Below, piece after piece: positions 26,468-35,372 of a stretch of DNA of 64,000 nt. Source of the DNA: Porphyromonadaceae bacterium UBA2751 (lineage in GTDB: Bacteria > Bacteroidota > Bacteroidia > Bacteroidales > Muribaculaceae); assembly GCA_002353285.1 (NCBI GenBank), contig DEJJ01000028.1, forward strand, positions 52,055 through 116,054. Direction: 5' to 3'. The position numbers and the translations under genes are program-made. Under the pieces are notes generated by a model. It made no database searches. It was not told the origin of the DNA and saw only the letters and a program-made list of their open reading frames with translations. Within the stretch, counting starts at the first letter, position 1, and every line of letters begins with the position of its first letter.

Positions 26468-28159
26468 TTAGAGAACCACTTTCTTGCCATACTTGATATA
26501 GATGCCGTGGGTGGGGCTGGTGACCTTGCGGCCCATGAGGTCGTAGATGGCGTCATCGGCCTGAGCATCGGTGCCAACGGTGCTGATGGCGGTGGGCACG
26601 GTCTTGTCGGCCCAAGCCTTGTTGGCTGGCATGAAGTCACTCTCGGCATCGACAGCAAACATCAAGCCTTCCTGCAGGGTGAGCATGGTGCTCATGTCGT
26701 TAGGAGTGTTGTCGTCGAAGAGCGTGCCCTTGAGCATCGACTTGGGTGCATTCTCCAGGTAGGGGATGCCCTGTGGGTCGACGGCAGCAATGGGCATGAG
26801 CATGTTGCTGGCATCGTCATTGCTGGCGCACTCAAGCACAACGGGAGTGCCGGCAGCAATGATGTTGCCCTCCATAGCCTCGAGGGTGGGAGTGCCATCC
26901 TCGGCCACAGCGGTAACGATGTAAGGTGCCACATTGCCCACGATGCTTACGGGGAAGGCAGCATAGAATGTGGTGTAGTACTTGCCATTGGCCTCAACAG
27001 TTGCGGCGGGAGCAAAGTAGTTGGCGTCGGTGTCGATCATCTCAAGCTTCCACTTGGCGTTGTCGCCGTAGGCAGCATAGTTGGCATCGCCAGCCACGGT
27101 AACGCCACCCTGGTCGCTGTGCACGAAGTAGATGGCAGCGCGGTCCTTAATGAGGTCGATGTGGCTCTCGAGGGCGGCAGCTATCTCGCTGTCCTCGCCC
27201 AGAGCGGTCTTGGCGGCAGCCACCACGGCAGCAGCGTCAACGCCCTCGTCGGGCAGCTGAAGCTTGAGCGCATAAGCGTCGTAGACAAACTTAGAGGCCT
27301 CAGTGTTGGTGGGGCACAGTGCCAGGTAGCCACCAGCGGCCTGCGCCAGTGGTGCCAGGTCGAGGCCCTGCACTGCAAGGCGAGTGACCTTGATGTCGTT
27401 CACAGCGAGGTCGAACACTGCGCTGGCGTCGTTGTGGGGTGATGCCAAATCCACTGTGCTACTCTTCTCATGTACGCGGCGCAGGTAGGGAGCCTCGGCA
27501 GTAGCCGAAGCAGTCTTTACGAAGCAGTAGCCACCTTCGAGGTCTTCACGCACCATGAGGAACTTGATGTCAGTGCCCTCGGGGGTGCCGGCCTGCAGGC
27601 GGTAGCCAAAGCTGCCGTCGTAGTCAATGCCCATGTAGTGGCGGTTGCCTGGTACCATATGGCTGATGTAATAAGTCACTGCGGTTTGGCCGCCAGCAGC
27701 CTCAAGGATGATGTCGCGAATCTCCTCCCAATCGTCGATTGGAGGAACGTCGACACACAGGAACACTGAGCCGTCGGCATCGCCGGTGGGCACAAGGTGC
27801 AGCTGGAACATCTGTTCGAGGAACCAAGTTGGCTTGTTGTTATACTCCAGCGTCTCTTCAATAAGGCCCTTGATGAACTCCAGAGTTTCGATCATGTCGC
27901 CACCATCGCCACTCAGGTTGGTAAGCAACGCCTCGCCGTTCTCGTCACGCTCGCCATACCACACCAGCAGAGGGCTGGCCTCCTCGTACGTAGGAGCAGT
28001 GATGTCGGCAAGGTAGTTGTGTTGAAGTTTAACCCACGTTCCTGAATACACGTTCTGGATACGATACACGCCCTGGTCGGGCAGCGGCGTGATGGCACTT
28101 GCGCTCATGGCAGTCAGCATTGCGACTGCGAGCAAAGTTAAGGTAATGATTTTCTTCAT
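26468..28159 (-). CDS. secreted protein with C-terminal sorting-like domain, unknown function
   Basis: 563 residues with signal peptide (MKKIITLTLLAVAMLTAMSASA). An early segment (GVYRIQNVYSGTWVKLQHNY) resembles the ricin-like or BACON-type lead of Bacteroidales surface proteins. The middle is Ala/Asp-rich without recognisable catalytic motifs. The end, AIYDLMGRKVTSPTHGIYI then a Lys-rich YGKKVVL, is a typical short sorting-like domain, so export to the surface or outer-membrane face is likely. It shares the ISTV-(x)-YDLMGRKV style of ending with the 102-residue protein upstream. No close function recognised. Confidence 0.72.
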   Translation of the reverse strand: MKKIITLTLLAVAMLTAMSASAITPLPDQGVYRIQNVYSGTWVKLQHNYLADITAPTYEEASPLLVWYGERDENGEALLTNLSGDGGDMIETLEFIKGLIEETLEYNNKPTWFLEQMFQLHLVPTGDADGSVFLCVDVPPIDDWEEIRDIILEAAGGQTAVTYYISHMVPGNRHYMGIDYDGSFGYRLQAGTPEGTDIKFLMVREDLEGGYCFVKTASATAEAPYLRRVHEKSSTVDLASPHNDASAVFDLAVNDIKVTRLAVQGLDLAPLAQAAGGYLALCPTNTEASKFVYDAYALKLQLPDEGVDAAAVVAAAKTALGEDSEIAAALESHIDLIKDRAAIYFVHSDQGGVTVAGDANYAAYGDNAKWKLEMIDTDANYFAPAATVEANGKYYTTFYAAFPVSIVGNVAPYIVTAVAEDGTPTLEAMEGNIIAAGTPVVLECASNDDASNMLMPIAAVDPQGIPYLENAPKSMLKGTLFDDNTPNDMSTMLTLQEGLMFAVDAESDFMPANKAWADKTVPTAISTVGTDAQADDAIYDLMGRKVTSPTHGIYIKYGKKVVL

Positions 28160-28509
28160 TTTCAGTTATGGTTTTTAAATATACTTTTATTGAATCCTTA
28201 CTAGTTTGGGGTGACTGAATATGGTATAGTTGGGTGGGGGCTGGCATGATGCCAAACGAGCATCCTGGCTATCCACGATTAAAGCCATCATGAAACTTAC
28301 AAAAATAGTAGTTTTTCACCATTGATACATAAATGATTAATCTTTTTTAACAATAGGACCAGAAATTGTAACTATTCGGCTGTTCTTGTGGCCTATGCTT
28401 TTTGCACCTTGTGAAAGCAATTGATAGTAGCACAGCAAGGTGCACTCCCCCCGCGCGAGGGTGTGTCACAGGAATTAATATACCACTGATTTCTCTGATG
28501 TGAGGGGGG
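28160..28509. other. 350-bp gap with leader region of the 563-aa protein, no gene
   Basis: It holds a possible minus-strand -7 box TATTTTTG (28307-28300), a perfect 13-bp palindrome TGGCATGATGCCA (28242-28254) inside the implied leader, and a C/G-rich patch near 28447-28462. No ORF of coding character was seen. Confidence 0.45.
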
Positions 28510-28818
28510 CTACTTCACAACTACCTTGCGCGACCAGCGGCCAGCGCACTTCACGATGTAGAAGCCCTTAGGGATGTCGATAGTGACCTTGGTGCCAGCA
28601 TTCACGCGCACCGTCTTGATGAGCTGGCCTGTAATAGAGAAGATATTGAATGTCACGTCGTTGTCGCCAGCCACCATAGCAATGGTGCCCTTGCCACCCA
28701 TCACCGTGGTCTCCTCGCTCGACACTTGCTCAATGCGGGGCGTAGCAGCCATCGTGGCACTCACCGCACCAACGGCAAGCGCTACGCACAGGGTCAATAT
28801 GTAAAGCAGACGTTTCAT
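28510..28818 (-). CDS. stand-alone sorting-domain-like small secreted protein
   Basis: 102 residues from the ATG at 28818; the start 12 bp upstream falls in the -7 box and is excluded. Signal peptide MKRLLYILTLCVALAVGAVSATMA. The mature part (about 78 residues) is little more than the C-terminal module normally found at the end of type IX-like secreted proteins: VTFNIFSITGQLIKTVRV, then IPKGFYIVK and a basic RWSRKVVVK end. There is no cargo domain between signal peptide and module. It may be secreted alone, act as a minimal surface protein, or be the remnant of a larger one. Good promoter directly upstream. Confidence 0.7.
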   Translation of the reverse strand: MKRLLYILTLCVALAVGAVSATMAATPRIEQVSSEETTVMGGKGTIAMVAGDNDVTFNIFSITGQLIKTVRVNAGTKVTIDIPKGFYIVKCAGRWSRKVVVK

Positions 28819-28826
28819 TTCAACTT

Positions 28827-28857
28827 GCAAATGTAATAATTATTCTCTAAAAGACAA
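28827..28857 (-). promoter_or_regulatory. promoter of the stand-alone sorting-domain gene
   Basis: Minus strand: TTG (28857-28855), 19 bp, TACATTTGC (28835-28827), 8 bp, ATG at 28818. The leader is very short. Confidence 0.7.
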
Positions 28858-28955
28858 CCATCATGACACAATTTTTTAAAAAATTTCACGTTATGAGGGT
28901 TTCTTTATTTTATAGACCAAAAATATTGATAAAGGTTTAACGCACCACAAGCCAT

Positions 28956-30104
28956 CTACCACTTCGCCTCAAAAGCCTTGAGTAAAGCGTCGCTAAGGAG
29001 TTCTCCCATCAGTTGGTAACCCTTGACAAGCAGATGCAGGTGATCGTTGCTCATGTGCTTGGTAGCCAGCCACCTGGCGGCTGCACCATTACCCCCAGCC
29101 ACGGTGTAGAAATCCCACACGGCGATGTGGCGAGACTTGCCATAGCTCACAATAATGTCGCGCACGCTGGCAATTGCGGGCTGGATGCCATAGCCACGTG
29201 GTCCTTTCTTGTGAGTTTCCATGGGTGTGGTGAGCAGGAACTTGGCATTGGGGCACTCTTTTGAAATTGAACTCACAAGGCGGTCGATATTGCTCTCAAG
29301 CGCCGCGTAGCTGCCATAGGCCTCATTGGTGCCCAGCGAAATGATGACAAGTTGCGGGTCAATGTCCTTGAGCTGCCGAGCAAAGCCGTCGATGCGCAGG
29401 TAGCTCGAGTAGGTAGCGCCATTGTTGCCAATGCAGTCAACAACCACCCCACCCTGGTCGTTCAGCAGCCGAGCCCCGTACAACGCGCCTCGGCCCTCAA
29501 GATGCAGCGAAGCCGTGTCGGCAAGGTCATGCAGTGCATATTCGGTAGCGGTTGGACTGAGCGTCATCCCTTCCAAGGTCTCACCGTTGGAGCTCACTCT
29601 AAACTCCTCACCTGCCGAGTGATACAGGGTGACGCGATTGAATTGGTAGCCAGGCTGCTTAGTGTGTAACTTAAGGGTGGTAGCGCCACCGGCAAACTTC
29701 ACCGCCACGCCAGTCATGCCCATGCCTGCTGGCTTGGAACGCGACAGCAGTTTGCTCGCCGCCGCCACGGCATGGGTCGACTTCATCTCATAGTCCGATG
29801 GCGCATTGGTCTTGGCAAGCGCCAACGGACACACGAGTCCACGGCCTCCGTTGCCATATCGCTCTTGCAGCGACTCGCGCACCACATTGCTGATTATGCC
29901 TGGCTGAACGTGCGAGTCGCCTATGTGCACAATGTTGAACTTCCCACCCTTGCTGGCATCGTTAAGCAGCTTAACAACCTGGCTCCAATCATCACCATTA
30001 AGCTCAATGCGGTTAGCATCATGGTTCACTCCTCTGGGCTGTGCCATGAGCGAGAGCACGCTCATCGCCAGCAATATTGCAACTGTTTGTCTTAGCTTTT
30101 TCAT
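28956..30104 (-). CDS. SGNH/GDSL-type hydrolase, secreted
   Basis: 382 residues with signal peptide (MKKLRQTVAILLAMSVLSLMAQ). SGNH blocks: nucleophile Ser in FNIVHIGDSHVQPG (block I, about 60), Gly and Asn in IISLGTNEAYGS (block III, about 257), and the C-terminal Asp/His in MSNDHLHLLVKGY (block V, about 353). A beta-rich insert (about 140-230) separates blocks I and III, as in acetyl-xylan or peptidoglycan O-acetyl esterases of Bacteroidetes. Exported deacylase or esterase; substrate unknown. The -7 box ends only 3 bp before the ATG, suggesting a leaderless message. Confidence 0.88.
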   Translation of the reverse strand: MKKLRQTVAILLAMSVLSLMAQPRGVNHDANRIELNGDDWSQVVKLLNDASKGGKFNIVHIGDSHVQPGIISNVVRESLQERYGNGGRGLVCPLALAKTNAPSDYEMKSTHAVAAASKLLSRSKPAGMGMTGVAVKFAGGATTLKLHTKQPGYQFNRVTLYHSAGEEFRVSSNGETLEGMTLSPTATEYALHDLADTASLHLEGRGALYGARLLNDQGGVVVDCIGNNGATYSSYLRIDGFARQLKDIDPQLVIISLGTNEAYGSYAALESNIDRLVSSISKECPNAKFLLTTPMETHKKGPRGYGIQPAIASVRDIIVSYGKSRHIAVWDFYTVAGGNGAAARWLATKHMSNDHLHLLVKGYQLMGELLSDALLKAFEAKW

Positions 30105-30107
30105 GCT

Positions 30108-30116
30108 GCAAAGTTA
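30108..30116 (-). promoter_or_regulatory. -7 box TAACTTTGC abutting the SGNH hydrolase start
   Basis: Consensus -7 box with only AGC between it and the ATG at 30104. No good -33 at the usual distance. Confidence 0.5.
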
Positions 30117-30213
30117 CATAGTTTTTCCCAATCTCCACGGCACCCGAGTGAGTTTTTGGTGCAGCGGATGAGGGAGTGTTTTTTTAATTATATATAAATA
30201 TTAAGGTGTAAGG

Positions 30214-30246
30214 TTGCATTTTTAATAGGTTTTTTATTAGATTTGC
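30214..30246 (+). promoter_or_regulatory. promoter of the EcsC-like gene
   Basis: TTG (30214-30216), 21 bp, TAGATTTGC (30238-30246). It excludes the in-frame start at 30243 in favour of the ATG at 30273. Confidence 0.7.
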
Positions 30247-30272
30247 ACCCTCGCTTATTAATTATTGGTATA

Positions 30273-31064
30273 ATGGCAAGTGAATCAAACGCATGGAACA
30301 AAGTCATGGCAGCGGCTCTCAAGCTGCCAGGAGTGACAGTCGACAGAGATAAATTCCTGAACAAGGAATTGAGCAAGTATTTCACTCCACAGCAAGTGCA
30401 ACATGCCATCAAGCAAGGCACACCGGGAGTAATACCCGACAAGATGCTTGACCGCATTGCTTCGGGCTGCATCAAGGAACACACACGCAAGGTGACCATC
30501 TTCTCTACCGCAATGGGCATTCCTGGAGGATGGGCAGCACTGGGCACCGTGCCCACCGATATAGCCCAATTCTACTACCATGTGCTCGTGCTCGCACAAA
30601 AGCTTGCCTACGTCTACGGCTACCCCACTCTGCTCGACGAGAACGGAAAGATGAGCAAGAGCTCGGTCAACGTGCTCACCATCTTCGTGGGCGTGATGAC
30701 TGGCGTGGGCATTGCCGCCAAGGCTTTGCAGGAGCTGGGCGAGATTCTGCAAAAGCAGCTCATCAAGCGACTGCCCGAGATGGCACTGAGCAACGGTGTG
30801 CTGAGCTCGGCAGTGCGCCAGGTGGCAAAGTTCATTGGCGCATCGCTCACTCAGGAGCAGGTGACTAAGGGTATTAGCAAGGCGGTGCCTATCATCAGCG
30901 GCATGATTTCAGGTGTGCTCACCTACAAGACCTTCAAGCCACAGGCCAAGCGCCTGGGGGCGGCTCTGCACTGCACCATGCTGCTGCCCGAGCACAGCAG
31001 CGCCCACACCCCCACCCTCGATGTCGACTACGAGGAGCTCCCACCCGAGCTTCCTCCGTGCTGA
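30273..31064 (+). CDS. EcsC-family-like protein
   Basis: 263 residues. The segment GIPGGWAALGTVPTDIAQFYYHVLVLAQKLAYVYGYP matches the core helix pattern of the EcsC family (proteins linked to ABC exporter function in Bacillus, mechanism unclear); it is given here as an interpretation, with about 37 residues read by eye near positions 83-120. A second hydrophobic stretch (VLTIFVGVMTGVGIAAKALQ) and Ala/Gly-rich helices follow, and the tail is acidic and Pro-rich. No ABC exporter is adjacent; priA follows 46 bp downstream with its own promoter. Confidence 0.65.
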   Translation: MASESNAWNKVMAAALKLPGVTVDRDKFLNKELSKYFTPQQVQHAIKQGTPGVIPDKMLDRIASGCIKEHTRKVTIFSTAMGIPGGWAALGTVPTDIAQFYYHVLVLAQKLAYVYGYPTLLDENGKMSKSSVNVLTIFVGVMTGVGIAAKALQELGEILQKQLIKRLPEMALSNGVLSSAVRQVAKFIGASLTQEQVTKGISKAVPIISGMISGVLTYKTFKPQAKRLGAALHCTMLLPEHSSAHTPTLDVDYEELPPELPPC

Positions 31065-31096
31065 TTCTTCCTCTTGCCCAAAACAAAAAAAATCAC

Positions 31097-31105
31097 TACC
31101 TTTGC
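31097..31105 (+). promoter_or_regulatory. -7 box TACCTTTGC for priA
   Basis: Ends 5 bp before the ATG at 31111, so the message may be leaderless or nearly so. It also rules out the long in-frame N-terminal extension back to 30913. Confidence 0.6.
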
Positions 31106-31110
31106 ACTTG

Positions 31111-33576
31111 ATGTCACAGTTTGCCGATGTCATACTACCGCTGGCGGTACAAGGCACCTACACCTACCGCATCCCTGCCACGATGACCGTGGGAGTGGGC
31201 TATCGTGTGCTTGTGCCTTTTGGACGCAAGAAGTACTACACCGCAATCGTGGTGATGACTCACGACATCGAGCCTCAAGGCTACAAAGTAAAGGAAATCT
31301 TATCGTTGCTCGACAATGCTCCCATCTTGCGCCATCCGCAACTCAAGTTCTGGCAGTGGATTGCCGACTACTACCTGTGCACCGTGGGCGAGGTCTATAA
31401 GGCTGCTGTGCCCAGTGGACTCAAGGTGGAGAGCGAGACGCAAATTAGCGTCAACCCCGACTTCGAGGAGGAAACAACTGGCGAGCTCAACGACCGTGAG
31501 CGTGTGATTCTCAATTTCACCAACCAGCGAGGCAAGGTGCAGATTACAGAGCTCACTAATGCCACTGGATTCAAGAACGTGGAAAGCATCGTGAGCCGCC
31601 TGCTCGACAAGGGAGCAGTGCATGTGGCTGAGCGAGTGATGGACAACTACCGGCCAAAGACCGAGACGTGCGTGCGCCTAACCATTGAGCGCGACGACGA
31701 GCAAGCACTGCACGCATTCTTCGACCGCGTGAGCCGCGCCAAGAAGCAGGAGCAACTGCTGCTCGCCTTTCTCGACCTGTCGCACTGGCTGCAACGCAGC
31801 AAGCCCGTGCTGGAGGTGACACAGGATGAGCTTCTCAAGCGCTCAGGCTGCACACAGCCTGTGCTCGCCGCTGCCCGCAAGAATGGCATCTTCGAGACCT
31901 ACAAGCGCGAAATAAACCGCTTTGAGCTACTCGCCACAGGCCTTGTTGACGTGCCCACACTCACTCCAGTTCAGCACGATGCCTACCTCAAGATCCACGA
32001 TTCAATAAAGGCTAACGGCGTGACCCTGCTCCACGGCGTGACCTCGAGCGGCAAAACGTCGATTTACATGCACCTCATCAACGATGCACTCAAGCTGGGC
32101 AAGCAAGTGCTGTACCTGGTGCCCGAGATTGCCCTCACCACACAGCTCACTCAGCGCCTGCAACGGGTATTCGGCGAGCGCCTGCTCATCTATCACAGCA
32201 AGTTCAGCGACAATGAGCGCGTCGACATCTGGAAAAAGTTGCTCACCACCAGCGAGCCATGCGTGATAATAGGAGTGCGCTCGAGCGTGTTCCTACCCTA
32301 CAGCAACCTGGGGCTCGTGATCATCGACGAGGAGCACGACAGCAGCTACAAGCAGCAAGACCCGGCACCACGCTACAACGGTCGCGACACTGCCATCTTG
32401 CTGGCACACATGCATGGCGCTAAGACTGTGCTCGGCTCGGCCACCCCTGCAGTCGACACCTATTATAAGGCTCTCAATGGCCGCTATGGTCTGGTGGAAC
32501 TCAGTACCCGATATGCCGACATCGAGATGCCACAAGTGCACACTATCGACTTGAAAAAGGCATGGCGCAAACACGAAATGAACGGCATGTTCTCGCAAGA
32601 GCTCATCGATGAGTGCCGCAAAGCCCTGGGCAACGACGAGCAAGTGATCCTGTTCCAGAACCGGCGAGGCTATGCCCCCATGGTGCGATGCAAGATGTGC
32701 GCCTGGATTCCCACCTGCGTGAACTGCGACGTGTCGCTCACCTATCATCGCCGCGTCGACACACTCACCTGCCACTACTGCGGCCACACCATCACGCTGC
32801 CCACGGTGTGTCCGGCCTGCGGCAACGCCTCAATCGAGGTGGTGGGCTACGGCACCGAGCGCATCGAGGACGAAATCGACAAGGTGTTCCCTGGCGAGAA
32901 AATCTCGCGCATGGATCTCGACACCACACGCAGCAAGAGCAGCTACGACCGCATCATCGACGAGTTCTCTCAGCACAAGACGAGCATCCTCGTGGGCACC
33001 CAAATGGTGACCAAGGGACTTGACTTCGACGCAGTGAGCATTGTGGGCATCCTTAATGCCGACACCATGATTCACTTCCCCGACTTCCGCAGCAGTGAGC
33101 GAGCTTTCAACATGCTCGAGCAGGTGGCGGGGCGTGCTGGCCGCAAGAACAAGCAGGGCAAAGTGATAATCCAGACCTTCAATCCCACACATCCCGTCAT
33201 TGAGCGAGTGATTGAGCATGACTACAAGGGCTTCTACAACATGGAGATTGCCGACCGCGAAAAATACGGTTACCCGCCATTCACCAAGATTATCAACATC
33301 TACCTCAAGCACAAGCAGGACAATGTGGTGCTTGAGATGGCTGTGCGCTACAGCAACATGCTCAGGCAAGTGTTTGGCAAGCGAGTGCTCGGCCCCGAGG
33401 CACCCATGGTGGCAAGAGTGCAGACCTTCTACATCCGCCAAATCGTGCTCAAGATGGAGCTAAACGCGTCAATGACAAAGGTCAAGAAAATCCTCCGCGA
33501 CCTCTACGAGCAACTCATTGCTGCCGACTCCCGCATGCGCTCAACCCGCCTCTACTTCGACGTCGACCCAGCCTGA
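31111..33576 (+). CDS. priA: primosomal protein N', replication restart helicase
   Basis: 821 residues. The open frame extends back to 30913, but that part overlaps the EcsC-like gene in another frame and has non-conserved sequence; the start is set at MSQFADVILPL. The N-terminal 3'-DNA-binding domain (FADVILPLAVQGTYTYRIP) is followed by helicase motifs: Walker A GVTSSGKTS (about 309), DEEH (about 405) and GSATPAVDT. A zinc-binding cysteine array (CKMC, CVNC, CHYC, CPAC; about 528-572) and the C-terminal helicase lobe (VGTQMVTKGLDFD, QVAGRAGR) complete the enzyme. It reloads the replisome at collapsed forks. Confidence 0.96.
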   Translation: MSQFADVILPLAVQGTYTYRIPATMTVGVGYRVLVPFGRKKYYTAIVVMTHDIEPQGYKVKEILSLLDNAPILRHPQLKFWQWIADYYLCTVGEVYKAAVPSGLKVESETQISVNPDFEEETTGELNDRERVILNFTNQRGKVQITELTNATGFKNVESIVSRLLDKGAVHVAERVMDNYRPKTETCVRLTIERDDEQALHAFFDRVSRAKKQEQLLLAFLDLSHWLQRSKPVLEVTQDELLKRSGCTQPVLAAARKNGIFETYKREINRFELLATGLVDVPTLTPVQHDAYLKIHDSIKANGVTLLHGVTSSGKTSIYMHLINDALKLGKQVLYLVPEIALTTQLTQRLQRVFGERLLIYHSKFSDNERVDIWKKLLTTSEPCVIIGVRSSVFLPYSNLGLVIIDEEHDSSYKQQDPAPRYNGRDTAILLAHMHGAKTVLGSATPAVDTYYKALNGRYGLVELSTRYADIEMPQVHTIDLKKAWRKHEMNGMFSQELIDECRKALGNDEQVILFQNRRGYAPMVRCKMCAWIPTCVNCDVSLTYHRRVDTLTCHYCGHTITLPTVCPACGNASIEVVGYGTERIEDEIDKVFPGEKISRMDLDTTRSKSSYDRIIDEFSQHKTSILVGTQMVTKGLDFDAVSIVGILNADTMIHFPDFRSSERAFNMLEQVAGRAGRKNKQGKVIIQTFNPTHPVIERVIEHDYKGFYNMEIADREKYGYPPFTKIINIYLKHKQDNVVLEMAVRYSNMLRQVFGKRVLGPEAPMVARVQTFYIRQIVLKMELNASMTKVKKILRDLYEQLIAADSRMRSTRLYFDVDPA

Positions 33577-33605
33577 AACGATGTGCTGGTAATAAAGCAA
33601 AATAA

Positions 33606-33634
33606 AAAGTGAGCAAAAATTTGCCCACTCTTTT
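33606..33634. terminator. bidirectional terminator between priA and fabG
   Basis: AAAGTGAGCAAA pairs with TTTGCCCACTCTTT (one mismatch), with A/T tracts on both sides, between convergent genes. Confidence 0.7.
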
Positions 33635-33656
33635 ATTGTATTGTAATCTTTTAGAA

Positions 33657-34403
33657 TCACATGTTCATGCCACCATCCACTTGGATAACCTGGCCAGTCA
33701 CGTAGCTTGCCATGTCGCTGGCAAGGAAAGTCGCCACGTTGGCAATGTCGTCGACCGAGCCACCACGGCGCAGTGGAATCTTCTGCTCCCAGTCCTTACG
33801 CACCTCCTCAGGCAGGGCTGCAGTCATCGCAGTCTCGATGAAGCCAGGAGCGATGGCGTTGGCGCGGATGCCACGGCTACCCATCTCCTGGGCGATGCTC
33901 TTAGCCAGGGCAATGAGGCCTGCCTTGCTAGCGGCATAGTTGCTCTGACCAGCGTTGCCATGCACTCCCACCACACTTGCCATGTTGATGATCGAGCCAC
34001 CACGCTGGCGCATCATGATGGGCACCAGAGCATGGATGAAGTTGAACGCGCTCTTAAGGTTAACAGCGATAACGGCATCCCATTGCTGCTCGGTCATGCG
34101 CAGCATCAGGCCGTCCTTGGTGATACCAGCATTGTTGACCAGGATGTCGATGTGGCCAAACTCATCCTTGATAGCTTTCACCACCTCCTCAGTCTGAGCA
34201 AAGTCGGCAGCATTGCTGGCATATCCCTTGGCCTTAACACCAAGTGCAGCAATTTCCTGCTCGGTAGCCTTACCGCTCTCGTCTATCACGAGATCGGTGA
34301 ATGCGATGTCCGCACCCTCGCTGGCAAACTTCAAGGCTATAGCCTTGCCTATTCCACGTGCAGCGCCAGTAATCAGCGCCACTTTTCCTTCTAAAAGTTT
34401 CAT
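33657..34403 (-). CDS. fabG: 3-oxoacyl-[acyl-carrier-protein] reductase
   Basis: 248 residues from the ATG at 34403 (MKLLEGKVALITGA). The 18-codon in-frame extension is Asn-rich and starts at the promoter, so it is rejected. SDR features: TGAARGIGKAIA cofactor loop, NNAG (about 88), catalytic Ser in MASVVGVHG and Tyr/Lys in NYAASKAGL (about 151-155), and IAPGFIETAM. It catalyses the first reduction of the fatty-acid elongation cycle with NADPH. It is a single-gene unit with a promoter and a terminator. Confidence 0.94.
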   Translation of the reverse strand: MKLLEGKVALITGAARGIGKAIALKFASEGADIAFTDLVIDESGKATEQEIAALGVKAKGYASNAADFAQTEEVVKAIKDEFGHIDILVNNAGITKDGLMLRMTEQQWDAVIAVNLKSAFNFIHALVPIMMRQRGGSIINMASVVGVHGNAGQSNYAASKAGLIALAKSIAQEMGSRGIRANAIAPGFIETAMTAALPEEVRKDWEQKIPLRRGGSVDDIANVATFLASDMASYVTGQVIQVDGGMNM

Positions 34404-34453
34404 AAGTAATTGTGTATTATTGTTGTTATTCTTAATTTTTTCTAATTGCGACT

Positions 34454-34462
34454 GCAAAAGTA
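34454..34462 (-). promoter_or_regulatory. -7 box TACTTTTGC for fabG
   Basis: Minus-strand consensus box about 50 bp before the chosen ATG. A TTG lies 16 bp further upstream, slightly short spacing. Confidence 0.5.
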
Positions 34463-34503
34463 GTCATAATTCTTGAAACAAGGAAAGATGTAACTCAAAT
34501 AAA

Positions 34504-34536
34504 TTTGGTTCTTCCCGCGACTTGCACTAATTTTGC
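34504..34536 (+). promoter_or_regulatory. promoter of the DUF4923-like gene
   Basis: TTTG (34504-34507), 20 bp, TAATTTTGC (34528-34536); ATG at 34564. Confidence 0.7.
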
Positions 34537-34563
34537 ACCCACATTATTAATATTATCACAACA

Positions 34564-35172
34564 ATGCTTTACCGCTTAACAGTTATTATAATAGCAGCAC
34601 TCGGCTGCTGCCAGGCAATTGTGGCACAGGAAGTAGACACCATCCCCTATTTCGACCCGGAGCAAGTGCTTGTGGTTGAAGACGACACTACCGCCAGAGC
34701 ACAGCTTGAGGCTTGCAAAATGGTGGCAGGGAAATGGATTTACAGCAAGCCCTACGTGCACGCCCAAGGGTCGAGCCTGATAGGTAAGCTGGGCAAGCCC
34801 ATAGCCAAGAGCAAACTCAAGAAAAGCCTTGACAAGGCCTACAAGAAGCTCAAAATCAAGAACCGCTGGAGCTCGCTGACGCTCACACCCGACGGCATGT
34901 GGGAGATGCGAGTGCTGGGCCTTCCCCTCAAGGGCAACTACACCTACGAACCCCACGATGAGCGACTCACACTGCGGTGGAACGGCATCCCCCTCAAGTC
35001 ACACACTCACCGCGACGGCAAGAAGCTATACATCGCCTTCGATACCGACCGCCTGCTCCTCATCCTGCACATGCTCAGTGGCTTAAGCCATAGTCAGACG
35101 CTCAAATCTCTATCGTTCTTAAGTCAGAACTTCAGTGACGTCATGGTGGGATTCGAAATGAAATCCCAATGA
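34564..35172 (+). CDS. DUF4923-like (lipocalin-type) exported protein
   Basis: 202 residues with signal peptide (MLYRLTVIIIAALGCCQAIVAQ). The mature sequence follows the DUF4923 pattern of Bacteroidales: MVAGKWIYSKPYVHAQ, a Lys-rich amphipathic helix (AKSKLKKSLDKAYKKLKI), then SSLTLTPDGMWEMRVLG and LKGNYTYEPHDERLTLRWNG strands of a lipocalin-like fold. Periplasmic location is likely and the ligand unknown. Monocistronic, divergent from fabG with back-to-back promoters. Confidence 0.7.
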   Translation: MLYRLTVIIIAALGCCQAIVAQEVDTIPYFDPEQVLVVEDDTTARAQLEACKMVAGKWIYSKPYVHAQGSSLIGKLGKPIAKSKLKKSLDKAYKKLKIKNRWSSLTLTPDGMWEMRVLGLPLKGNYTYEPHDERLTLRWNGIPLKSHTHRDGKKLYIAFDTDRLLLILHMLSGLSHSQTLKSLSFLSQNFSDVMVGFEMKSQ

Positions 35173-35372
35173 GATAATTAGCAACAAAATCACCTGGCAC
35201 GCCACAGGGCCCACCATCCAAGTCAACCATCCACATGCAACCACACTAAGCACCTGCAAGGATTTTACAAGCCCTTGCTGCATCGAGGAGGCGATTTTGT
35301 CGTCTTTACTTTACTATTTTCAAAAATCAAGAATGAGTAAAAATCTAATCTATAGGCAGTAATTTTAAAACG

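Noticed and set aside
30913..31110. 66-codon N-terminal extension of priA
   Set aside because: It overlaps the EcsC-like gene in another frame, is Pro/Cys/Ser-rich and crosses the priA promoter.
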